This document shows positions 6,832 through 13,238 of a stretch of 15,371 nucleotides of DNA, one piece after another; the first letter of the stretch is position 1; each line of letters starts with the position of its first letter. A program made the translations under genes and the position numbers. This DNA comes from a bacterium (GTDB lineage Bacteria; Spirochaetota; UBA4802; UBA5550), in the NCBI GenBank assembly GCA_024224995.1, contig JAAENB010001103.1, positions 1 to 15,371 on the forward strand. Reading direction: 5' to 3'. The notes under the pieces are model-generated. The model saw only the letters and a program-made list of their open reading frames with translations. It was not told where the DNA came from and made no database searches.

Positions 6832-7491
6832 AAAAAAAAGAAAAAAATTAGCCTCATAATCATAGTCCCGGTTTTTGTTCTGCTAACCGGGGCTTTTATT
6901 CTAACTCAAATAAAAGACCGCACCTATTTCCATAGCGATCCCTTTAAGCTCAAACCCGGTGAAATCTCCAACACCCTGGTTGTTTATTATTCCCGTTCAG
7001 GGAACACCGAAGCCATGGCCCGGCAGATTGCCCGCCGTATGAACGCGCCTATTCAAAAAATTCAAGCCCCTTCCTACGGCCTCAGTTTTACCGGCTGGGT
7101 AAATGCTTTTTATGATTCCCTGTATAACAAAACCACTTCTATTACTCCCGAAAAAATTGACCTGAGTAAATACCGGCTCATTTTTCTCGGCTCCCCGGTA
7201 TGGCTCTTTTACCCGGCTCCTCCACTCGACTCATTCATTGAACACAATGACTTTTCCGGAAAAAAAGTTGTTTTGTTTAACACTTTTAACAGCAGGTTCA
7301 AAGATGAAGAAATAAACCGGTTTAAGCGGAAAATCAGCGAAAAAGGCGGCAGTGTTATTGACCATATATACGTACGACGGGGACGGGTCTATAATCAAAA
7401 AAGCGGCCCGGAACTTATCCGGGAAGTCAATTCCATTGTGGATTCAAAAAAAATCGAATGGGAGGCAATAGATGCCGGAATACAAAGGTAA
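6829..7491 (+). CDS. membrane-anchored flavodoxin-like protein
   Basis: A 220-residue protein with a Lys-rich N-terminus and one hydrophobic segment (about residues 7-27), followed by a flavodoxin fold. The FMN phosphate-binding loop YSRSGNT is at 54-60 and FLGSPVW lies further on as the second flavin loop. It would carry electrons at, and probably outside, the inner membrane; the partner is unknown. I chose the ATG at 6829, which gives a signal-anchor start and follows the promoter; the open frame runs further upstream into the previous gene. The ribosome site is weak (AGGAC, 8 bases away). The 3' end overlaps the solute-binding-protein gene by 20 bases, so the two are coupled. Confidence 0.8.
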   Translation: MKKKKKISLIIIVPVFVLLTGAFILTQIKDRTYFHSDPFKLKPGEISNTLVVYYSRSGNTEAMARQIARRMNAPIQKIQAPSYGLSFTGWVNAFYDSLYNKTTSITPEKIDLSKYRLIFLGSPVWLFYPAPPLDSFIEHNDFSGKKVVLFNTFNSRFKDEEINRFKRKISEKGGSVIDHIYVRRGRVYNQKSGPELIREVNSIVDSKKIEWEAIDAGIQR

Positions 7492-8320
7492 CTCAGCTTT
7501 CAGGATTTTACTGGTTTTCATTGTTATTCTATGTATCCCCGCTGCGGCGTGCAAAAAAACCGGTACTCCTATGGGCGAAGAAGAAAAATTCCTGAGTACC
7601 GCGGGAAAAGACTCACGAATTTTATAAGTCGGTTTTAGCCCCATTCCTCCGTGGAAAATATGCTCAAACAGTAAGGTCTCGGGCGCGGAAAAAGATGTTA
7701 TGGACGCCATTGCCAAAAAACTGGATCTGGAACCACGGTATTTCGCGTTTTCCTTTAACCGTTGTATGCGGCATATGAAAAATGGGTCTCTCGACATTAC
7801 GACAGGTCTTTTTAAAACCACTGAACGGATGGAGTTCATTGATTATATTGAACCGCCATACAAAAAAAAATCGAACAAAGTCTTTTACGTTCTCAAGGGA
7901 CGAAAAAATATTATTAAATCATATTCCGACCTCTATTCGTATTCAATCGGCACTGTCGTAGGCAGAAAATTATTTCCTCAATTCGACAATGACAACAAAT
8001 TAAAAAAACGGCCGAACCAACATGTCGAAAATCTTTTTAAACAGCTCCTTGACGGAAGTATCGATTCTGTTATTTTAACCGATTCCGAAGGAGATTATTT
8101 AATAAATAAGCTGCAAATTACGAAGAAAGTTGAAAAAGCTAAATACGGGTATTATGAAATTAATCCCGTATTTATTGGTCTTTCGAAAAAATCCTCTTTT
8201 GCCGGCCGGAAAAAAGAAATCATAACTACAATTGAAAACATGATCAAAAGCGGCGAGATAGACAGTATCATTCAAAACTTTTTTAAAAAATCCGGGCTTC
8301 CGGCGCCCGATTATAAATAA
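7472..8320 (+). pseudogene. family 3 solute-binding lipoprotein interrupted by one in-frame stop
   Basis: Read from the ATG at 7472 (GGAGG 6 bases upstream), this frame encodes a lipoprotein signal peptide with hydrophobic residues 11-22 and a lipobox ending PAAAC at Cys27. It then hits TAA at codon 52 (7625-7627). The same frame continues without further stops for 230 codons to 8320 as a periplasmic solute-binding domain of the amino-acid ABC-transporter type, beginning VGFSPIPPWK and containing DITTGLFKTTERMEFIDYIEPPY. The stop falls in the first beta strand, where the family reads like IRVGV. No frameshift is needed. It is a young pseudogene, a sequencing error or, less likely, a readthrough gene. 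No ABC permease or ATPase lies nearby. Confidence 0.8.
7625..7627 (+). other. premature TAA in the solute-binding-protein gene
   Basis: Ochre codon 52 of the frame starting at 7472. Both flanks are in the same frame and fit the same protein family. UAA is not a selenocysteine codon, so recoding of that kind is excluded. Confidence 0.85.
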
Positions 8321-8328
8321 TTCCACCC

Positions 8329-9411
8329 TCACTTCGACGGCCCATGATATTTCCCGTCACTTAAAAAAAGCGTGGGATTTATTTCATCAATTGCTTTGCC
8401 CTCATCCCGGTACTTAAGATAGAGCTCTATCGCTTTTTCCAGTTTACGCGGGAAGAAATCATAGGGCCCGGTTCCGGCCGCGTATATCACCCTGCCGTCT
8501 GCTCCTACCAGGTAGAGCCGGGTGGGCTTGCCCGCGTATAACTTTGATACCCTGTCGTGCATTCCGTCTACATACAGTGGTATCTTGTAATCAATTTTCT
8601 TTATCATACGGGCTGCTACCGCTCTTCGGTCATCCATAGTTCTTGGATCGAATTCATCCAGGGCCGCGTTTGGACTATAATTCTTAATCATCCACGTAAT
8701 TACCGGTCCTTCTCCCATCCACCACTGGTCCTTGCCATGGGCTTCCCGTACATAGACTGTTGCGAATTCAACGCGATTTCCGTATTTTTTATATAGTTTT
8801 TCGAGACTCACGGTCCCGTTCATAAAGGGAGGTCAGGTAAAACTTCCGAATATGAGCGCCACCGGTTTTTTTCCCGTATAGTCGGAAAGCCGGAACTTCT
8901 TTTTCCCTGCCGGGTCAAACAATTCAAAATCCAGCGCCCCATCCCCTTCCCGGGGTGCTGCCGCGTTATAATGTGCCTGCCAGCTCATTTCTATTGCGCG
9001 CCACTTTAAACTGTTCTTCATAAAATAGACCGTGGGGATTTTCGCGATTTTATAATGCCCCACACAGAGAAAAAACGATGCCAGGAGTATAAATACCGGT
9101 AACAGGGTCCGCTTTATTCCGTTCTTGCGAATAGATATGATTGAAACAAAAAACATTGTTATCGCCACTACCAGGGCTGCGCCATAGGTAAAAAACTGGA
9201 GATACCCCGTTGCGAAAGGTACAATAAGCAGTAGTCCCAGAAAAATCTCAAAAACTCCGGCAAGCTTTTTTGACCCTTTCGGCTTAATTATTATCCATTT
9301 TTTCCATATTGAATCCCCGGTCTCTTCCGCTCTTCCGGTTATCCGCAATACTCCGGAAACAATTAAATATACCGATAAAAGAGTCTGGAACATCCATAAA
9401 AAGACTATCAT
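8329..9411 (-). CDS. selenoprotein: DoxX-like membrane domain fused to a deiodinase-like domain
   Basis: One 360-residue gene with an in-frame UGA at codon 193 (8835-8833) read as selenocysteine. Residues 1-120 hold about four membrane helices (2-22, 48-66, 70-93, 101-119), resembling DoxX-like proteins. Residues from about 155 form a thioredoxin-fold domain of the iodothyronine deiodinase family. FGSFT-Sec-PPFM (188-197) corresponds to the animal active site FGSCT-Sec-P-FM. VYVREAHGKDQWW places His225 32 residues after Sec193, the spacing I recall between Sec126 and His158 of human type 1 deiodinase. AGGAG lies 7 bases before the ATG. The bacterial substrate is unknown; peroxide, thiol or dehalogenation chemistry are options. 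The Cys before Thr-Sec in animals is Phe here. Without UGA decoding the gene would look like two fragments. Confidence 0.9.
8802..8818 (-). promoter_or_regulatory. candidate bacterial SECIS hairpin
   Basis: In the mRNA, bases 15-31 after the UGA can form a 6-pair stem (CGGGAC with GUCUCG, one G-U pair) closed by the 5-base loop CGUGA. The loop begins 20 bases after the UGA and has G at its second position. This fits the general bacterial SECIS rules (loop 16-37 bases downstream, G among the first two loop bases). It is inside the coding region, as expected in bacteria. Confidence 0.7.
8833..8835 (-). other. UGA selenocysteine codon
   Basis: TGA in frame at codon 193 of the deiodinase-like gene. 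It is aligned with the selenocysteine of animal deiodinases and followed immediately by the conserved PPFM. Confidence 0.88.
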
Positions 9412-9443
9412 TGGAAATCTCCTGATTTTCGTATTTTAGATAA

Positions 9444-9472
9444 ATTATAGCTCATTCGCAGAGCTGTGTCTA
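9444..9472 (-). promoter_or_regulatory. promoter of the selenoprotein gene with a dyad in the spacer
   Basis: On the minus strand TAGACA (9472-9467), a 17-base spacer and TATAAT (9449-9444) face the selenoprotein gene. The spacer contains an inverted repeat, AGCTC-N7-GAGCT (9449-9465), a possible operator. Confidence 0.6.
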
Positions 9473-9672
9473 CAAATTTTATACATTGCAATACTGTACT
9501 GTTACGTATTGTCCTCAAAATAATAAAATTCTTTCGCATCGTCAAGATAAAATAGATGGTTTTTGCTGTTTTTTAAAAAAACTTGCAAAAAACTAAAAAA
9601 ACTAAAAAAAATTTTAATATTCCGGCTCTCCCGTTCGTCCTATATATATACACCCTTTTAAGGAGAATTATT

Positions 9673-10134
9673 ATGCACCTGGTCTACACTACTTTTAATA
9701 TTACCCTGGAAAATTTCGAGCTGCTGCAATCTTCCGCCAAAACTATGGGTATTGCCCGGAGCCGTTTGGTTGAGCTGCTTGTACGCAAGGTTATGGAAAA
9801 GGAGCCTTTTGAGCAGAAGATGTTCGGCACTGTTAAATACCAGCTCAGTCCCCTGGATGATGACTGGTACCACTGCCACGTCGTTTTCGACGCTGCTATT
9901 TATGAAAACTGCCTCGACCTGCGCAAGGCCCGCAAAATGTCGGTCTCTGCCATAATAGCCTACGCGCTTCACAACTACCTCGAAGAGCTCTTACAGTTAA
10001 AGGACCCAAAAGGTAATGCTGATATCTATATGGACAGTTACCTTTTCACTGAAGGGGAATGTGACGGAATTAAAACCTTTGTCATATTTTGGGGAGTCCC
10101 CGGGCAGGAAACCCTGGAAAAATATCTTTTATAG
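9673..10134 (+). CDS. small protein with two ribbon-helix-helix-like units
   Basis: A 153-residue protein that I do not recognise by name. It starts at 9673, with AGGAG 7 bases upstream. Residues 5-42 (TTFNITLENFELLQSSAKTM, then GIARSRLVELLVRKVM) have the strand-helix-helix spacing of ribbon-helix-helix DNA-binding proteins. Residues 67-107 (HCHVVFDAAIYENCLDLRKA, then RKMSVSAIIAYALHNYLEEL) repeat that pattern. A tandem unit would allow DNA binding as a monomer. The C-terminal 45 residues (acidic DIYMDSYLFTEGECDG, then TFVIFWG) are of no known family to me. The upstream region is very A-rich, and a partly TATA-like run lies at 9642-9652. The gene stands alone, divergent from the selenoprotein. 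Transcription factor is my inference from secondary-structure pattern only. Confidence 0.75.
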   Translation: MHLVYTTFNITLENFELLQSSAKTMGIARSRLVELLVRKVMEKEPFEQKMFGTVKYQLSPLDDDWYHCHVVFDAAIYENCLDLRKARKMSVSAIIAYALHNYLEELLQLKDPKGNADIYMDSYLFTEGECDGIKTFVIFWGVPGQETLEKYLL

Positions 10135-10327
10135 ATAAAATTAGCCCGATACACAAGTAGACACGCGAGCCCGCCCTTATAAAGAAACCTGCGAAAACTC
10201 AGAGTAAGGGAGAGGTTTGTCCGCAGGGTCCGGAACATCAACGGGAATCCCCAAAACAGGTTCCAAAAACACCAATAAACCCCGGATTCAGCGTAAAAAC
10301 CATGAAAGTTTTTTATCAGGCTGAACT

Positions 10328-10361
10328 CTCCCCAATAGACCATGGAGGGGAGTACTTTTTT
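10328..10361 (+). terminator. weak terminator-like hairpin with T-run
   Basis: CTCCCC (10328-10333) pairs with GGGGAG (10347-10352), followed at 10356-10361 by six T. The 13-base loop and the distance of about 190 bases from the preceding stop make this only a candidate. Confidence 0.35.
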
Positions 10362-10506
10362 GGTTAATTTTTTAGATCCATCAACAATAGTTATCAGCAT
10401 AGACACACGACGAAGGATAGACAGGCAGCTCTATTCTAATTTGAACACACATCACTCCTCAAAATGTTAAAGACTTATTTGTCAGGAATTTTTCCCGGTC
10501 CCTTGC

Positions 10507-10533
10507 TTGACGAACCGGCTAATTTTATATAAT
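10507..10533 (+). promoter_or_regulatory. candidate promoter for the PilZ gene
   Basis: TTGACG (10507-10512) and a perfect TATAAT (10528-10533) are separated by 15 bases, which is short. An alternative -10, TAATTT, gives a spacer of 17. Confidence 0.45.
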
Positions 10534-10571
10534 TTAATAGTATAACAATTAAAAAAGAGGCACGGTTTACT

Positions 10572-10931
10572 ATGAAAGAAAAAAGAAAATATGAAAGAAT
10601 TTCCTACGAAATAAATGTCCGAATGGAACAGGCGTTTATCGATGACGGTCTAAAAAAATATAATACCTGTACAGGCCGGTCCCTTAACCTCAGCCCCGGC
10701 GGTATTTTGATTGAGCTGCCAAAAGAAATGATTCTTCAGAAACCGATACAGCTTATATTTATACTTCCCCAAAGAGTTGAACTCTTTAAAACCATCGCCG
10801 AAATAATTGAAGTTGAAAAAATAAGTGACGAACTCTATGTAGCACGGCTCAAATTTTTTCAGACACATTCTCAGGAAATGATCCTGGCAAACGATCTTGG
10901 CTTAATGGAAAAAATATCCAGGGCAGCCTGA
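10572..10931 (+). CDS. PilZ domain protein
   Basis: A 119-residue, single-domain cytoplasmic protein. It carries both signatures of cyclic-di-GMP-binding PilZ domains: the RxxxR motif as RKYER (residues 5-9) and the [D/N]xSxxG motif as NLSPGG (39-44). It would act as a c-di-GMP effector, commonly on motility, envelope or polysaccharide functions; its partner is not encoded next to it. GAGG lies 11 bases before the ATG, a long spacing that may mean low expression. It converges on the methyltransferase gene with a gap of only 6 bases and no terminator between them. Confidence 0.9.
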   Translation: MKEKRKYERISYEINVRMEQAFIDDGLKKYNTCTGRSLNLSPGGILIELPKEMILQKPIQLIFILPQRVELFKTIAEIIEVEKISDELYVARLKFFQTHSQEMILANDLGLMEKISRAA

Positions 10932-10937
10932 TGCTGC

Positions 10938-11504
10938 TCAAACAATAAATTCTCTGGTAGAATTGCTTTGTTTATACAAGTAAATCTTTGACCTGAAAAT
11001 ATCATTTACCACGATTTCTTTTACCGGTTTCCGGAAGGGAAGCGCGAAGGTGCTGGATAGTACAAGGGCATTTTCTTTGAGTTCAATGCCAAACTTTTTT
11101 TCCAGTTTCTCCATTCCCCCGGGAAACAGGTAACACACAACAAGATCGGCATCGGTTAGCGAAGCAGAATAAAAATCCTTTTTATGAATATACAGGTTCT
11201 TATGCGGGATCACCGCATGGAGCAAGCGGGTAAAAAGCCGTGGGACGGGAGAGTTCTCAAAGGCGTGGACCTCGCAGGTGTTCAGGATCCCGGCCAGGGA
11301 AAAGGCTAGCGTTCCCCAGCCGGAGCCAAGCTCATAGACCTTCCCGGATATATCCAGCTTTACAATTTCCGCAAGCATTGCCTTTTTCATCTTTGGCGAG
11401 CTGGGCATTGGGGAGATCCCGTTTTTTATCGTACCGATAATTATTGAACCTGCCGCGTACACAACCAGCAGGATAAGAACTATCGACAATATTTTCGCGG
11501 TCAT
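10938..11504 (-). CDS. membrane-anchored class I SAM-dependent methyltransferase
   Basis: A 188-residue protein with one N-terminal membrane helix (about residues 5-25) followed by a Rossmann methyltransferase core. The SAM motif I is ELGSGWG at 58-64, followed by an acidic residue after the second strand (VHAFENSP) and DLVVCYLFPGGMEKL as the motif IV region. The target molecule cannot be told; a lipid or quinone substrate would suit the anchor. Its ATG overlaps the flavodoxin stop in a TAATG junction, and no separate ribosome site is visible. Translation therefore depends on the upstream gene. Confidence 0.85.
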   Translation of the reverse strand: MTAKILSIVLILLVVYAAGSIIIGTIKNGISPMPSSPKMKKAMLAEIVKLDISGKVYELGSGWGTLAFSLAGILNTCEVHAFENSPVPRLFTRLLHAVIPHKNLYIHKKDFYSASLTDADLVVCYLFPGGMEKLEKKFGIELKENALVLSSTFALPFRKPVKEIVVNDIFRSKIYLYKQSNSTREFIV

Positions 11505-12028
11505 TAAATAGAATCAACAATAGAACGGGCGAACTCTTTTGCCTTTGCTTCATCCTCTTTGTTGGGATGCCCTTCCATTTGTTTACACCTGTCTGCCCAC
11601 TCTTCATCGGAGAATCCTTTCATTTTTTTTACCATATCATGAATCTGGGGATTCAAATATCCCTGGCAATCAAAACTGCCGAGATAGGGAATGCTTTTTT
11701 GACCGCATGTTTCTTCCAGGGTGTTCAGGCCTTTGAGAAAATCTTCTTTTGTGTAGGTCGGAGCTGAATGGGTTATATACCCGGCGATCTTATAGTCTCC
11801 GGATTCGGGCAGTGTTTCAAGAAACTCTTTTATCGGGCCTGCTAAACCGCCCGCGTGAATGGGAGAACCAACAAAGACCAATTTGTACTGATCCGGTTTC
11901 ACCCCTGAAACAGCATCTATTGAAACCATATCGATATCGCAATCCCCTTTAATCTCTTCAGAAATTGCTTTTGCGATCTTTTCCGTATTACCGGTTTGAC
12001 TGTAATAAGTTATTAGAACTTTATTCAT
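11504..12028 (-). CDS. flavodoxin family protein
   Basis: A 174-residue cytoplasmic flavodoxin fold. The FMN phosphate loop SQTGNT is at residues 10-15 and FVGSPIHAGGLAGPIKEFLE supplies the second flavin-contact region. FDCQGYL further on resembles flavodoxin-like FMN reductases. It would shuttle electrons at low potential. AAGGAG precedes the ATG by about 8 bases. It is the middle gene of a three-gene minus-strand run: 41 bases after the AbrB-like gene, with a TAATG overlap with the methyltransferase. It is distinct from the anchored flavodoxin at 6829-7491, which has a different loop and length. Confidence 0.9.
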   Translation of the reverse strand: MNKVLITYYSQTGNTEKIAKAISEEIKGDCDIDMVSIDAVSGVKPDQYKLVFVGSPIHAGGLAGPIKEFLETLPESGDYKIAGYITHSAPTYTKEDFLKGLNTLEETCGQKSIPYLGSFDCQGYLNPQIHDMVKKMKGFSDEEWADRCKQMEGHPNKEDEAKAKEFARSIVDSI

Positions 12029-12069
12029 AGATACATCTCCTTTTTTGTATATTAGCGGAAAACAACCGC

Positions 12070-12312
12070 CTAAGGCTCCCGTAAGGCTCTAAACCCTCTC
12101 TCCTTTAGAAGCTTTTCAACTTTTTTCATTTTTACAAAAACAATATCCTCGCCATCTTCACTTCGAAATGCCAGTAACTGATCACCATGTTTTATTTTTA
12201 AATCCTTTCTTAAATCTGCCGGAATAATTATTTGCCCGTTTTGACTCACTTTTACCAGGCCGTAAAAGGTTTGTTCATTTTCATTTGTCTCGTCTTTTCT
12301 TTCGTCTGCCAT
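12070..12312 (-). CDS. AbrB/MazE/SpoVT-type DNA-binding protein
   Basis: An 80-residue protein with a swapped-hairpin AbrB domain at about residues 18-63: YGLVKVSQNGQIIIPADLRK, then DLKIKHGDQLLAFRSEDGED. The GQI-IPADLRK core is typical of the family. A charged Glu/Asn-rich tail comes first. Such proteins are either transition-state-type regulators or antitoxins. No toxin gene is adjacent: the next gene is a flavodoxin. I therefore favour a local regulator of this operon. GAGGA lies 6 bases before the ATG. Confidence 0.88.
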   Translation of the reverse strand: MADERKDETNENEQTFYGLVKVSQNGQIIIPADLRKDLKIKHGDQLLAFRSEDGEDIVFVKMKKVEKLLKERGFRALREP

Positions 12313-12352
12313 GTATGTCCTCGTTGTAAGTGTCAGTTGTCAGTAAAAAGTT

Positions 12353-12382
12353 ACTATATTATGGCAAATTATTATTTGTCAA
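12353..12382 (-). promoter_or_regulatory. promoter for the AbrB-flavodoxin-methyltransferase run
   Basis: On the minus strand a consensus TTGACA (12382-12377), an 18-base spacer and TATAGT (12358-12353), about 40 bases before the AbrB-like start codon. Confidence 0.6.
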
Positions 12383-12395
12383 TTAAAATTAATAT

Positions 12396-12422
12396 TACAA
12401 AATCTACAAAATCTACAAAATT
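12396..12422. repeat. three tandem 9-base repeats
   Basis: TACAAAATC occurs twice in tandem and a third unit reads TACAAAATT. They lie between the two divergent promoters and end just before the TTGACT of the rightward one. They could be phased sites for the AbrB-like protein, which favours AT-rich DNA, but that is a guess. Confidence 0.5.
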
Positions 12423-12425
12423 TTG

Positions 12426-12453
12426 TTGACTTTTGAGATTTAACTATTATATT
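12426..12453 (+). promoter_or_regulatory. promoter for the NIPSNAP-like gene
   Basis: TTGACT (12426-12431), a 16-base spacer and TATATT (12448-12453). The -35 sequence and its flank (GTTGACTTTT) match the promoter at 3838. Confidence 0.55.
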
Positions 12454-12495
12454 AATAAATATAGATACCTAAAAACATACAAAAAGGAGGTCTCA

Positions 12496-13155
12496 ATGAT
12501 TTACCTGGAAGAAACATTTAATACTGTACCAGCCACTCCCAAATCCGTTGATAATTTTATTGCCATTGCCCAAGAACAGCTAATCCCGGCATATGAACGC
12601 CTGGGTACCCGGCTTATTGCGGCCTGGTTTTCCAATGCCGAAACATTATTCCAGGTTACCCAGCTCCTGGAATTCGATGATCTTGCCGCTTTTGAGTCCT
12701 TTCACTCCGCAACTGCGAATGATGAGGCATGGATAGAAACCCAAAAAACGCTGGATGGATTTACCGCGAACAAACGCTCCCGGCTCCTGGAACCGATTGA
12801 CCCCAAATTTTCCACATTCCTGCACAATGCCATTGCCGCGAGCCAAAATGAGGAGATTAAAACCTTTACCTACGCCGAATTGCAGGTAGTTCCGGAGCAT
12901 ATTGATGAATTTATTGAAAAATTGATAGAAAATAATTCAGCCGATTCTCCCATGATTACCAGTCTGCGTCCCATTATCGGGGAAAGGAATACGATTATCG
13001 ATATATGGAAAATTAATCTGCAAATAGGTTATCACCCCCAGGATTTCTTTTATCAAATCGGGTTTCCTGAAGAATGGTGGAACTGGATTAGAAAAATGGC
13101 TCCACAGGAACGGATGGTGGCGATCTTTCCGCTGCCCCATTCTCCTCTAAAATAA
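12496..13155 (+). CDS. two-domain NIPSNAP-like (dimeric alpha/beta barrel) protein
   Basis: A 219-residue protein of two ferredoxin-like alpha/beta units. The first (about residues 1-98) has the order expected of NIPSNAP proteins: strand IYLEETFNTVPATP, helix VDNFIAIAQEQLIPAYERLG, strand RLIAAWFSN, strand FQVTQLLEFDDLAAF and a helix. The second (about 115-219) starts IKTFTYAELQVVPEHIDEFI. The biochemical role of the family is poorly known; members often sit beside catabolic enzymes. I chose the ATG at 12496 because GGAGG lies 5 bases before it; the frame is open 21 codons further upstream, but that stretch contains the promoter. The SCP2-E1 gene starts 83 bases later on the same strand. Confidence 0.72.
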   Translation: MIYLEETFNTVPATPKSVDNFIAIAQEQLIPAYERLGTRLIAAWFSNAETLFQVTQLLEFDDLAAFESFHSATANDEAWIETQKTLDGFTANKRSRLLEPIDPKFSTFLHNAIAASQNEEIKTFTYAELQVVPEHIDEFIEKLIENNSADSPMITSLRPIIGERNTIIDIWKINLQIGYHPQDFFYQIGFPEEWWNWIRKMAPQERMVAIFPLPHSPLK

Positions 13156-13175
13156 TCCGGATATAAATTTCATTA

Positions 13176-13222
13176 TTGACTTTTTGCCTCCCTACGGCCA
13201 AAGAGGGACTATACTTTTTGGC
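13176..13222 (+). promoter_or_regulatory. unusual promoter region of the SCP2-E1 gene
   Basis: TTGACT (13176-13181) and TATACT (13210-13215) are both good boxes but are 28 bases apart. The -35 position proper for the TATACT is GC-rich and poor. A dyad GCCAAA-N14-TTTGGC (13197-13222) frames the -10 box. An activator-dependent promoter would explain this. Confidence 0.35.
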
Positions 13223-13238
13223 ATAGTGAGGCTGTATT

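Larger units (their letters stand above)
10135..10571. other. 437-base gap without a convincing gene
   Basis: No supported coding sequence. Long stop-free runs exist on both strands (plus about 10168-10366, minus 10038-10406), but neither has a ribosome binding site or recognisable family. Several possible stems are present, for example CCTGCG (10188-10193) with CGCAGG (10222-10227) and GAATCC with GGATTC near 10235 and 10284. A decayed gene, a structured RNA or a repeat remnant are all possible. The right end holds the PilZ promoter. Confidence 0.5.

Noticed and set aside
7625..7627. Recoding of the stop in the solute-binding protein as selenocysteine
   Set aside because: The codon is TAA, not TGA, and the family has no Sec or Cys at this strand.
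8329..8823. A separate 164-residue gene starting at the ATG at 8823
   Set aside because: It has no ribosome binding site. It begins mid-domain, four codons after an in-frame UGA, and the preceding frame ends exactly at a deiodinase active site. It is the C-terminal part of the selenoprotein.
10038..10406. Minus-strand open frame of 122 codons
   Set aside because: It overlaps the supported plus-strand gene, has no ribosome binding site and an odd aromatic-rich composition, and matches no family I recognise.
12070..12312. AbrB-like protein as antitoxin of a toxin-antitoxin pair
   Set aside because: No toxin-like small gene is adjacent on the same strand; the neighbour is a flavodoxin.
12396..12422. 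Start of a CRISPR-like or long satellite array
   Set aside because: Only three 9-base units with no spacers; a short promoter-proximal tandem repeat.
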